Source: Prevotella sp. UBA4330 (lineage in GTDB: Bacteria > Bacteroidota > Bacteroidia > Bacteroidales > Bacteroidaceae). From it: 64,000 nucleotides of DNA. Shown one piece after another: positions 7,584 to 15,505 of this stretch. The DNA is taken from the NCBI GenBank assembly GCA_002394385.1, contig DGTS01000011.1:141884-205883 (forward strand). The letters run 5' to 3'. Every line of letters starts with the position of its first letter. Position 1 is the first letter of the stretch. The position numbers were made by a program, and so were the translations under genes. The notes under the pieces were generated by a model, which ran no database searches, had not been told where the DNA came from, and saw only the letters and a program-made list of their open reading frames with translations.

Positions 7584-9239
7584 CTATGGTAAAACTGACT
7601 TATAGACTATAGCGCTCAATGCGGGAATGACGAGAGGAATGGCCATGTCGGGGTAGATGAACATCTTGCGTTTATCCTTGTTCAACAGGCTTACAGAAAC
7701 GACCTCAGAGGGTGTTCCATGCAAGTGCTCGAAGGCGTGACGCGGAATGGTGAGGTCTATCGTTGCCATCCTCGGAGAGAAGTTCACCACAACGAGTATT
7801 ACCTCCTTGTCTGCTTTGCGAAGGAATGCGTACTGCTGATTGCCGATGTGCTGGTTTACGTACATCAGGTCGTAGAACTCTCCTTCGCGCAATGCTTTTT
7901 CTTTGTTTACCAGTTTCAGTATCTTCTTGTATTTCTGCTCTATCTCCTTTTCTTCCTTGGTGAGTTTGCGGCGTTGGTAATAGCCATGACGGATGGAGTC
8001 AACACACCAATAGTCGAAAATGGTGGTGCGTCCGTCTCTGCCGCTAAATCCCTCCTTGTCCATGCCGCGCTCTCCATACTCTTGTCCTGCATACAGCATG
8101 AATGGGTTAGGCAGCATGAGGGCGTTGGCAATCAGGGCGGGAATGCCCTTGCGTGCATCACCTGCGAAGAAATCGCTTGCCAGTCGTTGCTCGTCGTGGT
8201 TTTCCAGGAAATAGAGCATGTGGTCGCGTATGTCGTCGGTAGCCTGCCACTCGTATGTTATTGCCGATGCGGGACGTTTGCCGCATACCACATCGCGTAT
8301 GCAGTCGTACATGCCCACCTTGTCGTAGAGCCAGTCGAAACCGGCGCGGATGTAGTTGCGATATTCGGCAGGGTTATACACCTCGCCGATGAACTTCACC
8401 TCGGGATAGACGAACTTGACCTTGTCTGTTGCCCATGCCCAGAAGGCGGCAGGCACCATCTCTGCCATGTCGCAACGGAACGCATCGACGCCCTTCTTAG
8501 CCCAGAACAGGAGAATATGGGTCATCTTGTGCCATGTGTCAGGAATAGGGTCGAAATGTTCTGAGCGTCCTCCGGCATCGCAATAGTCGATGCCATAGTT
8601 CAGTTTCACCGTCTCATACCAGTCGTTCTTTGACGGTCGGTTAAAGAACCTGTCGTTGCCCGTTGCTTTTGCAGGAATCTCCTGATAGTTGTGTTCTGTG
8701 CAAACGTCGGAGAGGTCGAGTGGCTGTCCCCAACAGTAATAGTAGTTGTTCTGGGTGCAGAAGTGCCATTCGCTGTTATCGTCTTCGCCTAAGTCTCTTA
8801 TTTCTTGTGGCTTGCAGATGCTGTGGTACTCGCGTGCCACATGATTAGGCACGAAGTCCATCACCACCTTCAGCCCCACCTTATGCGTTCGCTCTATCAA
8901 CGCTTCCCATTCGCCCATGCGGTTGTTCACGTCCACGGCGATGTCGGGGTCGATATCATAATAATCGCAGATGGCGTATGGCGAGCCTGCAATGCCCTTC
9001 ACTACTTCCGGGTGTTGACGCGGAATGCCATACTTGGAATAATCGGTTGCTGTGGCGTGTCTTATGACGCCAGTGTACCATATATGTGTGACACCTAAGT
9101 CTTTTATTCGCCTTAGCGTGGGGATGTCGAAATCGTTCATCTTTCCACATCCGTTTTCTGCCAGTGTGCCCCACTCTTTATTTGTGGCGTTCTTGTTCCC
9201 GAAGAGTCGAGTGAATACTTGATAAACTATTGGTTTCAT
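7584..9239 (-). CDS. Alpha-amylase family (GH13) glycosidase, cytoplasmic
   Basis: 551 residues with a complete GH13 barrel and no signal peptide, so it should act on maltodextrin or glycogen inside the cell. Conserved regions: VMDFVPNHV (126-134), GVDAFRCDMAEM with nucleophile D257, KFIGEVYN with acid/base E286, and FLENHDEQR with D349. A short beta-sandwich domain C ends the protein. The N-terminus (MKPIVYQVFTRLFG) begins directly with the first barrel strand, supporting this start. Exact specificity (amylase, maltogenic or branching-type) is not decided by these motifs. Confidence 0.9.
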   Translation of the reverse strand: MKPIVYQVFTRLFGNKNATNKEWGTLAENGCGKMNDFDIPTLRRIKDLGVTHIWYTGVIRHATATDYSKYGIPRQHPEVVKGIAGSPYAICDYYDIDPDIAVDVNNRMGEWEALIERTHKVGLKVVMDFVPNHVAREYHSICKPQEIRDLGEDDNSEWHFCTQNNYYYCWGQPLDLSDVCTEHNYQEIPAKATGNDRFFNRPSKNDWYETVKLNYGIDYCDAGGRSEHFDPIPDTWHKMTHILLFWAKKGVDAFRCDMAEMVPAAFWAWATDKVKFVYPEVKFIGEVYNPAEYRNYIRAGFDWLYDKVGMYDCIRDVVCGKRPASAITYEWQATDDIRDHMLYFLENHDEQRLASDFFAGDARKGIPALIANALMLPNPFMLYAGQEYGERGMDKEGFSGRDGRTTIFDYWCVDSIRHGYYQRRKLTKEEKEIEQKYKKILKLVNKEKALREGEFYDLMYVNQHIGNQQYAFLRKADKEVILVVVNFSPRMATIDLTIPRHAFEHLHGTPSEVVSVSLLNKDKRKMFIYPDMAIPLVIPALSAIVYKSVLP

Positions 9240-9241
9240 TT

Positions 9242-9384
9242 AACTTTGAACATTGCGCTCGGCTTTGCCGCTTTTATAAAGGCGTTAGCCGACTAAAAGA
9301 ACATTGAACTTTGAACAATGCTCTCGGCTTTGATTTTGAAATAATGCATTAATCGAGTTCAAAGTTCAAAGTTCAATGTTTAAA
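9242..9384. repeat. Heptamer array with 17-bp inverted repeat between amylase and fabD
   Basis: Seven-nt units AACTTTG/AACATTG/AACAATG (9242-9255 and 9300-9320) face GTTCAAA, GTTCAAA, GTTCAAT, GTTTAAA (9357-9384). AACATTGAACTTTGAAC (9300-9316) and its exact reverse complement (9364-9380) form a 17-bp hairpin. The middle includes CGCTCGGCTTTGCCGCTT (9256-9273), whose inverted near-copy lies at 6103-6120. The hairpin lies just past the fabD stop and may end fabD transcription. Confidence 0.75.
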
Positions 9385-9387
9385 GAA

Positions 9388-10281
9388 TTATTCTATACCG
9401 TGTGCACTTACTTCACGGTTGATCTTTGCAATCATACCCTGAAGAGCCTTGCCTGGTCCGCACTCTGTGAAGTCGTCGGCACCGTCGGCAATCATGTTCT
9501 CAACACTCTGTGCCCAGCGAACGCTGCTTGTGAGTTGTGCGATGAGGTTGCTCTTGATTTCGGCTGGGTCTGTATGAGGCTTAGCATCAACATTCTGATA
9601 TACAGGGCACTTTGGAGTGCTTATCTCTGTTGCCTCGATTGCTGCCTGCAGTTCGTCCTTGGCAGGCTGCATCAGCGGAGAGTGGAAAGCGCCACCCACC
9701 TTCAGAGGCAGAGCACGCTTGGCACCAGCAGCCTTCAACTGCTCGCATGCCTCGTTGATGGCCTCGATGTTACCAGAGATAACCAACTGTCCTGGGCAGT
9801 TGTAGTTGGCAGGGACAACAACGCCCTTGTCGCCCTTCTTTGTGATGTCGTCGCAAACCTTCTCGATTGTCTCGAAAGGCAGAGCGATGATAGCAGCCAT
9901 TGTTGAAGGTGCAGCCTCGCATGCCTTCTGCATTGCCATAGCACGAGCATAAACGAGTTTCAGACCGTCCTCGAAACTCAGTGCTCCGGCAGCAACAAGA
10001 GCAGAGAACTCGCCGAGCGAGTGACCTGCTGTCATGGCTGGTTTGAAGTCGTCGCCCATGCAGAGCGCGCTGATAACACTGTGAAGGAATACGGCAGGCT
10101 GAGTAACCTTAGTCTGCTTCAGTTCATCGTCTGTTCCTTCGAACATGATGTCTGTTATGCGATAACCGAGAATGTCGTTAGCCTTCTCGAAAAGTTCTTT
10201 TGCCAATGGATTGTTGTCGTAGAGGTCTTTACCCATTCCTACGAATTGTGCTCCCTGTCCGGGAAAAACAAATGCTTTCAT
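9388..10281 (-). CDS. fabD: Malonyl-CoA:ACP transacylase
   Basis: 297 residues, full length for FabD. It has FPGQGAQFVGMG at the N-terminus, the GHSLGEFSAL nucleophile elbow (serine near 91), and GGAFHSPLM with the catalytic histidine near 201. It loads malonyl groups on acyl carrier protein to feed fatty-acid elongation in the cytoplasm. It stands alone here, with no fabH, fabG or acpP neighbour. A TAnnTTTG box lies about 40 nt upstream. Confidence 0.96.
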   Translation of the reverse strand: MKAFVFPGQGAQFVGMGKDLYDNNPLAKELFEKANDILGYRITDIMFEGTDDELKQTKVTQPAVFLHSVISALCMGDDFKPAMTAGHSLGEFSALVAAGALSFEDGLKLVYARAMAMQKACEAAPSTMAAIIALPFETIEKVCDDITKKGDKGVVVPANYNCPGQLVISGNIEAINEACEQLKAAGAKRALPLKVGGAFHSPLMQPAKDELQAAIEATEISTPKCPVYQNVDAKPHTDPAEIKSNLIAQLTSSVRWAQSVENMIADGADDFTECGPGKALQGMIAKINREVSAHGIE

Positions 10282-10318
10282 ATTACGTTTTTACCTTAAA
10301 TAATTAAATATCAGGCTG

Positions 10319-10326
10319 CAAAGGTA
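10319..10326 (-). promoter_or_regulatory. -7 box of fabD promoter
   Basis: TACCTTTG on the minus strand followed by CA, matching TAnnTTTG. The upstream TTTG element is degenerate, so the call rests on the -7 box and position. Confidence 0.55.
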
Positions 10327-10385
10327 AGCATTTCCCACGACTTAAAGAAATCTTTCACACATTATTTATATTTAAGACTTCTGGC

Positions 10386-10416
10386 TTTGACTTATTGCGA
10401 AGAATTATTATCTTTG
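10386..10416 (+). promoter_or_regulatory. Promoter of the CE15 esterase gene
   Basis: TTTG (10386-10389), 19 nt, TATCTTTG (10409-10416): an exact match to the Bacteroidetes promoter. The start of transcription is expected near 10422, about 18 nt before the ATG at 10440. Confidence 0.8.
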
Positions 10417-10439
10417 CAACAATTAATAATATAATCACT

Positions 10440-11684
10440 ATGTCACACAGATTTTGGAAAGTAATGGGTGCGGCGCTGTCGATGGCAATGCTGCTGCCAA
10501 GTAATGTCTTAGCACAAAAGAACATCCCTCTGGTTTATGACAAGGAGAACTCGGGGGCAACGTACAACAAGGAGATAAGCATACTGAAGAATCCTTGCTA
10601 CACCCTGCCCGACCCGCTGGCATGGTTCGACGGCAATGGTCGAGTGAAGAAATTCAAGCAATGGGAGAAGCGGCGCAACGAGATTGCTGCAAGCATACAG
10701 CAATTCGAGATTGGAAAGAAACCAGCCGTTAAGAAAGAGAACATCAAGGCATGGATGGACCTCGACACGCTGAACGTGGAGGTCACCGTCAACGGCGAGA
10801 AACTGCACCTGAAGTCGCACATCATATATCCGAAAACGGGCAAGGCGCCCTACCCTCTCATGATTGGTTCGAGCATGATTGCTCTGCCGCGACAACTGCT
10901 TGAGGAAAGGGGCATCGCAATGACGACATTCCATGAGTCGCAGGTGAACGACTACTCGCAGGGACAGTGGCGGAAGCATCACGACCGCGGCGAACACAAC
11001 TTCGACAGACTATACCCCGAACTGAAGGACAACGGTGCATACAGCGAATGGGCATGGGGATTCAGCCGACTGCTCGACGGACTGCAACTGCTGGGCGAGG
11101 AGGTAACGAGAATAGACATGAAGCACATCGGCGTGACTGGTTGTTCGTACGCCGGCAAGATGGCTCTTTTCTGCGGTGCCTTCGACGAGCGCGTGGCTCT
11201 GACCATAGCACAGGAACCGGGCGGTGGCGGTGCTGCCGCATGGCGCGTGTCATACCCCATGAGGGATGTGGAAAGTCTGGAGCGTACAGACTATCACTGG
11301 TTCCTGGAGAGCATGAAGGAGAAATTCTCTGGCGAGAAAGTTTATCTGCTGCCACACGACCGCCATGCCCTGTGCGCTATGGTTTGTCCGCGAGCATTGC
11401 TCGTGCTGGGTAACCCTGACTTCAAATGGCTTGCCGACGAGTCGGCATACGTCTCGATGAATGCTGCAAAGAAGGTGTGGGAACAGTTTGGCATCGGTGA
11501 CCGCGTGGGCTACTCAATCATCGCTGGTCACGGACACTGCCAACTGCCCGAAAGCCAGTTCCCCGAAGTGGGCGCGTTCCTCGACCGTTTCCTTCTTGGC
11601 AAGGAAGACGTGAAGACAGAAAACATCCACATCGCACCGATGTTCGATGGCAATGTGGATGTTGACAAATGGATTAAGTGGTAA
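10440..11684 (+). CDS. Secreted glucuronoyl esterase (CE15 family)
   Basis: 414 residues beginning MSHRFWKVMG, with a signal peptide ending near LAQ (26). The alpha/beta-hydrolase core carries the CE15 nucleophile motif GCSYAGK (S236), E259 in QEPGG and H364 in AGHGHCQ. CE15 enzymes cut ester bonds between glucuronic acid side chains of xylan and lignin alcohols. An upstream in-frame start at 10395 is rejected because it overlaps the -7 box. Together with the GH10-CE1 enzyme at 32.2-34.4 kb it suggests breakdown of esterified xylan. Its stop is 2 nt from that of the convergent gene, with no room for separate terminators. Confidence 0.85.
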   Translation: MSHRFWKVMGAALSMAMLLPSNVLAQKNIPLVYDKENSGATYNKEISILKNPCYTLPDPLAWFDGNGRVKKFKQWEKRRNEIAASIQQFEIGKKPAVKKENIKAWMDLDTLNVEVTVNGEKLHLKSHIIYPKTGKAPYPLMIGSSMIALPRQLLEERGIAMTTFHESQVNDYSQGQWRKHHDRGEHNFDRLYPELKDNGAYSEWAWGFSRLLDGLQLLGEEVTRIDMKHIGVTGCSYAGKMALFCGAFDERVALTIAQEPGGGGAAAWRVSYPMRDVESLERTDYHWFLESMKEKFSGEKVYLLPHDRHALCAMVCPRALLVLGNPDFKWLADESAYVSMNAAKKVWEQFGIGDRVGYSIIAGHGHCQLPESQFPEVGAFLDRFLLGKEDVKTENIHIAPMFDGNVDVDKWIKW

Positions 11685-11686
11685 TA

Positions 11687-13561
11687 CTAATATCCGAAAG
11701 CCTTATACGAATGGGCAGGTAGTGTTGTCTTGAACACAGTCTGCCCTTCTTTGTAGGGCGACCAGCGGTTGTTGCCATAGACTATTCCCTCGGCGGGCTT
11801 CACACTGCTGTTGTTCTCAAGATTCTTCATCGCTGCCACCTTGCTGTTGAAGACGATGTTCACCTCAACGGGCTCGTCGTTGAAGTTCTCAACCACGAAT
11901 GTCTTGTTGTCGTATGGGAACAGCGACACCTTTGACTTGCACTCGATGTAGTAGCCCATGTCACGACTGAGTGCCTTGCGTATCTGGTTAAGCGCTCCAG
12001 CAGGATAGTCGTAGAGATTGCCAAAATCGTCGGGAATGGTGAGCACATAGAGCGTTCCCTTGGAGTATTTGTTGCGCAGGAGAACAGGATAGCCCGACAC
12101 GCCGCCACTGAGCGGACGACCAGCGCTGACCACCTCCCACGAGTCGTTGGTGAAATACTTCACCTGTGGGATGATGAACTCGCGGTCTGACTTGCCGTGG
12201 AATCCAAAGTCATTGACGATGGCTTTCAGGTCGCCACAATAGAGTTCGCAGATGTCTGCCAACTGCTCCTTTATCTCCTTGAGCAAGCCTGTGGTGATAA
12301 TGACATCGTTGCCCAGGCGCAGTTGCGCCTTCATCTTCTCCACGATGTCCTTGTCCTTGGCTGCATGCTGCGTGAGCAGTATTTGCTGTTTGCCCTCAAC
12401 GAAGCGGGGGTGCATGTCCATAGGCAGACCTATCATGCCGAGATAGTTCTGCAGAAAGTCCTCGCCTGACGAGTGGAACGGCTTGTACGAAACGATGCCT
12501 GTGGGATTGCCGAGTTTGCTTAGCAGTTCGTCGTCCTGCCTTAATGTGACAGCAGCAATGCGAGCAAGTGTCGTTGGATTGACGGTCTTCTTTCCCTTCT
12601 TGAAGGGCGACATCATCTCATCGTAGTTGAAACTGTTGCCGCCAGCATCCTGCCAACCACGTCGCATGTCAGGATTTATCTTAACCTCAGCCAACTGCAT
12701 GTAGTTCCAGAGGATTATCTCGCGCGACTTGGAGAGCATGGTGAGATGCACCTGCTCGGCATAGCGGTCGATGCCCATCTGTATTCCACCGGCATCCACC
12801 CATCCGCCACCGTTCTTTCCCGGTGCGATATTCTCGAAGAAGCGCATAATGTTGTAACTCAGATAGTTCTGCAAGTGCTGAGCGCTACCTGGGTCGCGTG
12901 TCTCGGTTCCTGTCCATAGTCCGTCGAAGTAGAGCGGCTCCTCCTCAAGATTGAAGCCGAGTCCATGGAAATGGTCGTACCAGTTGGGGTATTTTATAAT
13001 CACCTTCACCTTGGGGTTGACACGCTTTGCCGGCTCCACCACCAGTTCGCGGCCTGCATCAGCCATCAGGCGGAGGCGGTAGTCGGTCCAACTCTTGCTG
13101 CCTTTCGCCGCAATCTCGTTGTCGTTCTTAATGTCAATGAAGAAGAAGTCGTCAAGAATAAAGTCATCGAAGTGCTTCGCAGTATATTCCGCTATCTCCC
13201 TCACCTTGTCGCGGTCAGCAGGAGTGGCATAACTGTAAGTCTCGAAATCGGTGGGTTCTGAAATTGTGTAGGTGATGCCGCCACCCACTTCAAGACCTTG
13301 CTTGATGAAAAAGTTCTTCACCTTGAGCAGTGTCTTCTCGTCAACGATGAACGCGTCGCGGTGTGTCTCAAGATAGATTTTATCGATGTCTATCTGCTCA
13401 CTGATGGTTTGCCATGTCGATTCCAGGAACTTGTCGTCGGCCATTCGCGCCACATCCTGTGCCCGGATATATGTTGACACCTTGAAGTTCTGGTAGTTCT
13501 TTGCCTGCATGGACAACACCACTACAAATAATAACAATACTAAAGACCCGATTCTTTTCAT
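11687..13561 (-). CDS. Secreted protein of unknown function, possibly a TIM-barrel glycoside hydrolase
   Basis: 624 residues with a signal peptide (MKRIGSLVLLLFVVVLSMQA). Features resembling a glycosidase barrel: DDFFFIDI near 155-162, a KVIIKYPNWYDHFHG strand-loop segment near 200, FDGLWTGTETRDPGSA, and GWVDAGGIQMGIDRY, followed by a beta-rich C-terminal part (from about 540) like the sandwich domain of many polysaccharide enzymes. I do not recognise the family with confidence, and the catalytic role is inference. Convergent with the CE15 esterase gene and next to it, which suggests a plant-polysaccharide role. It has its own strong promoter. Confidence 0.7.
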   Translation of the reverse strand: MKRIGSLVLLLFVVVLSMQAKNYQNFKVSTYIRAQDVARMADDKFLESTWQTISEQIDIDKIYLETHRDAFIVDEKTLLKVKNFFIKQGLEVGGGITYTISEPTDFETYSYATPADRDKVREIAEYTAKHFDDFILDDFFFIDIKNDNEIAAKGSKSWTDYRLRLMADAGRELVVEPAKRVNPKVKVIIKYPNWYDHFHGLGFNLEEEPLYFDGLWTGTETRDPGSAQHLQNYLSYNIMRFFENIAPGKNGGGWVDAGGIQMGIDRYAEQVHLTMLSKSREIILWNYMQLAEVKINPDMRRGWQDAGGNSFNYDEMMSPFKKGKKTVNPTTLARIAAVTLRQDDELLSKLGNPTGIVSYKPFHSSGEDFLQNYLGMIGLPMDMHPRFVEGKQQILLTQHAAKDKDIVEKMKAQLRLGNDVIITTGLLKEIKEQLADICELYCGDLKAIVNDFGFHGKSDREFIIPQVKYFTNDSWEVVSAGRPLSGGVSGYPVLLRNKYSKGTLYVLTIPDDFGNLYDYPAGALNQIRKALSRDMGYYIECKSKVSLFPYDNKTFVVENFNDEPVEVNIVFNSKVAAMKNLENNSSVKPAEGIVYGNNRWSPYKEGQTVFKTTLPAHSYKAFGY

Positions 13562-13602
13562 AGATAAAAATGCGTTAATAGCGAATAGATTATTTCTGCT
13601 TG

Positions 13603-13633
13603 CAAAGATAATATTTATAATGTAATAATCAAA
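13603..13633 (-). promoter_or_regulatory. Promoter of the 11687-13561 gene
   Basis: Minus strand TTTG (13630-13633), 19 nt, TATCTTTG (13603-13610); a full match to the Bacteroidetes consensus. Confidence 0.8.
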
Positions 13634-13659
13634 GGAGAAGTGTCAACTTTTTTGTACGA

Positions 13660-13697
13660 CAAAAAAAGAATCCCGACCATCAAAAATGATAGTCGGG
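13660..13697 (-). terminator. Terminator of the rpsF-rpsR-rplI operon
   Basis: On the minus strand CCCGACTATCA (13687-13697), a 4-nt loop, TGATGGTCGGG (13672-13682) with one G-U pair, then ATTCTTTTTTTG. An 11-bp stem with T run 44 nt after the rplI stop. Confidence 0.9.
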
Positions 13698-13740
13698 ACG
13701 CTTATAAAAACTGCTTTACAGCGCGAAAATTGTCTTCTGA

Positions 13741-14301
13741 TTAAGCCTCAGCAGGAGCCTCCTCCTCAGCAGGAGCCTCAACCTCTGGCTCTTCAACAAC
13801 TGGAGCCTCCTCGGCAACAGGTGCCTCAGCAACTTCCTCAGCAGGAGCAGGTGCTGGCTCGTTCTCAGCAACCACAGTCACAGGAACCTTAACCTCAACC
13901 TCCTTGTGGAAGTGTACAACAGCCTCGAAGTCGCCAACGTGCTTGATGTCACGCATGGTGATGATCTTGCGGTCAACCTCGATGCCCTTCTCAGCCAGAG
14001 CCTCTGCAACCTTGGCAGCGTTTACGGAACCGTAGAGTTGGCCTGTTGCAGAAACCTTTGCAGGGATAACGAGTGCCACGCCCTCGAACTTAGCGGCCTT
14101 CTCCTCTGCTGCAGCCTTCAGTGCTGCCAGTTTGTGAGCCTGCTGCTTAAGGTTCTCAGCGAGCACCTTCTTAGCGCTCTCGCTTGCGATAACGCCTTTT
14201 CCCGTAGGGATAAGATAGTTACGGCCATAGCCGTTCTTCACGGTTACAATGTCGTTCTTGTAACCTAATCCTATGATGTCTTCTTTAAGTATAATTTCCA
14301 T
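13741..14301 (-). CDS. rplI: 50S ribosomal protein L9 with acidic tail
   Basis: 186 residues: an N-terminal L9 domain (MEIILKEDIIGLGYKNDIV), a long helix (about 45-75) and a C-terminal domain to about 147. After that comes an unusual 37-39 residue tail almost entirely of A, E, P and V (PAPAPAEEVAEAP...). L9 bridges the L1 stalk base and neighbouring ribosomes; family members usually end near 150. The tail DNA is itself repetitive (variants of CAGCAGGAGCCTC), so it may vary in length. Last gene of the rpsF-rpsR-rplI operon. Confidence 0.96.
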   Translation of the reverse strand: MEIILKEDIIGLGYKNDIVTVKNGYGRNYLIPTGKGVIASESAKKVLAENLKQQAHKLAALKAAAEEKAAKFEGVALVIPAKVSATGQLYGSVNAAKVAEALAEKGIEVDRKIITMRDIKHVGDFEAVVHFHKEVEVKVPVTVVAENEPAPAPAEEVAEAPVAEEAPVVEEPEVEAPAEEEAPAEA

Positions 14302-14312
14302 AATTCTTTATC

Positions 14313-14582
14313 TTACTTCATCATGTCTGTAACGTATGGGAGCAGAGCAATCTGGCGTGCACGCTTAACGGCCTGAGCCACGCGGCGCTGATACTTCAGA
14401 GATGTTCCTGTGATGCGGCGAGGAAGAATCTTTCCTTGCTCGTTGAGGAATTTCTTAAGGAACTCGGGATCCTTATAGTCGATGTACTTGATACCGCTCT
14501 TCTTGAAACGGCAATACTTCTTCTTCTTCGTATCGATAGAAGGAGCAGTAAGATAACGGATTTCACTGTCTTGTGCTGCCAT
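14313..14582 (-). CDS. rpsR: 30S ribosomal protein S18
   Basis: 89 residues with the S18 core CRFKKSGIKYIDYKDPEFL and the basic RRITGTSLKYQRRVAQAVKRAR rRNA-binding helix region. It pairs with S6 on the platform of the small subunit. It sits 2 nt after rpsF and 11 nt before rplI, so the three are one transcript. Confidence 0.98.
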   Translation of the reverse strand: MAAQDSEIRYLTAPSIDTKKKKYCRFKKSGIKYIDYKDPEFLKKFLNEQGKILPRRITGTSLKYQRRVAQAVKRARQIALLPYVTDMMK

Positions 14583-14584
14583 AA

Positions 14585-14929
14585 TTATGCCTCCTCTTTT
14601 TTAGCGTTCTTGTTTCTTCTCTTCTCAGCATACTGTGCAGCATACTTCTCGAGTTTAACTGTCAAGAAACGGATTACCTTCTCATCGCGACGCAATCCTG
14701 TCTCGAATGTTTTGATTACATTTGGCTCAGCCTTGAACTCCAGCAGGAAGTAGAATCCTGATGTCTTCTTTTCAATCTGGTAAGCCAGTTTCTTCAATCC
14801 CCAGGCCTCTTCGTTCAGGATTTCTGCACCATTGTCGGTGAGAAGTTTCTTGAATTTAGCGACCGTTTCCTTTGTCTGCTCATCAGACAAAACGGGAGTT
14901 AAAATGAAAACGGTTTCGTATTGATTCAT
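14585..14929 (-). CDS. rpsF: 30S ribosomal protein S6
   Basis: 114 residues beginning MNQYETVFILTPVL, the typical S6 first strand, with FYFLLEFKAEP and a lysine-rich end. Partner of S18 in the 30S platform. First gene of the operon; the ATG lies about 60 nt downstream of a TACCTTTGCACC promoter box. In other bacteria S6:S18 can repress its own mRNA, but no leader structure was identified here. Confidence 0.98.
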   Translation of the reverse strand: MNQYETVFILTPVLSDEQTKETVAKFKKLLTDNGAEILNEEAWGLKKLAYQIEKKTSGFYFLLEFKAEPNVIKTFETGLRRDEKVIRFLTVKLEKYAAQYAEKRRNKNAKKEEA

Positions 14930-14991
14930 TTTGTTTGTAAATAAATTGATTAATTAAGTTGATTATGCCTGGGCATACGCCAAAGCGGGTG

Positions 14992-14999
14992 CAAAGGTA
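14992..14999 (-). promoter_or_regulatory. -7 box of the rpsF operon promoter
   Basis: TACCTTTG followed by CACCC on the minus strand. The TTTGCACC continuation recurs at four other promoters in this window. No good TTTG element at the expected distance. Confidence 0.6.
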
Positions 15000-15117
15000 C
15001 AACTTTTTAGTTAGAAGTAAGGAGTTAGCAGTTAGGAGTTATCCAAGATTTAAGCATTATTAACCTTTCAAGGGCATAATTCTTTGCTACATAGTGCTTT
15101 TTCCCGAATTCTTTTCA

Positions 15118-15125
15118 TACTTTTG
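15118..15125 (+). promoter_or_regulatory. -7 box in front of the small membrane protein gene
   Basis: TACTTTTG followed by CACC, 8 nt before the ATG at 15134. Transcription would start only a few bases before the start codon, giving a nearly leaderless mRNA. Confidence 0.6.
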
Positions 15126-15133
15126 CACCTGCA

Positions 15134-15325
15134 ATGAAGAAATATCTCGACATCATTTTGCCGCATATCGGCTTGGCAGCAGTTTATCTCGGCACTCTGC
15201 TGCTTGTGCTTTCATTCTTCTTGGGATGGACCACAAGCCATGCCGTGCTGTTCCTCTCGCTCTTCCTGATTATAGCGGGTGTCATTGCGCATGTGGTGAT
15301 ATTGAAGCGCAGTCACAAGTACTAA
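15134..15325 (+). CDS. Small two-helix membrane protein
   Basis: 63 residues: two hydrophobic helices (about 7-30 and 37-57) joined by WTTSHAV and ending in a basic KRSHKY, which suggests a hairpin in the inner membrane with both ends in the cytoplasm. No family recognised. A promoter box (TACTTTTGCACC) directly in front supports expression. It is the only gene on the plus strand between two minus-strand blocks and is followed by a 22-nt tandem array. Confidence 0.7.
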   Translation: MKKYLDIILPHIGLAAVYLGTLLLVLSFFLGWTTSHAVLFLSLFLIIAGVIAHVVILKRSHKY

Positions 15326-15364
15326 GAACCCCACTCGTAACTCTTTGATTTTCAATTAATGCCA

Positions 15365-15467
15365 AACGGCTTAACAATGTTATTAACTTTGTTGAACAAT
15401 CTTAATAACTTTGTTTGACTATGTTATTAACTTTGTTCGACTATGTTATTAACTTTGTTAAGCCGTT
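15365..15467. repeat. 22-nt tandem array with 13-bp terminal inverted repeats
   Basis: Four units (15371-15391, 15392-15413, 15414-15435, 15436-15457), each ending TTATTAACTTTG or TTAATAACTTTG. The array is closed by AACGGCTTAACAA (15365-15377) and its exact reverse complement TTGTTAAGCCGTT (15455-15467). It lies between the 3' ends of the small membrane gene and rprY. An inverted relative lies at 25351-25437. Confidence 0.9.
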
Positions 15468-15505
15468 CGATATATATAGCATCCCGAGAGATGCCAAGTG
15501 GCACT

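Noticed and set aside
15365..15467. Possible CRISPR array
   Set aside because: Units follow each other without spacers, there are no cas genes, and the unit is only 22 nt.
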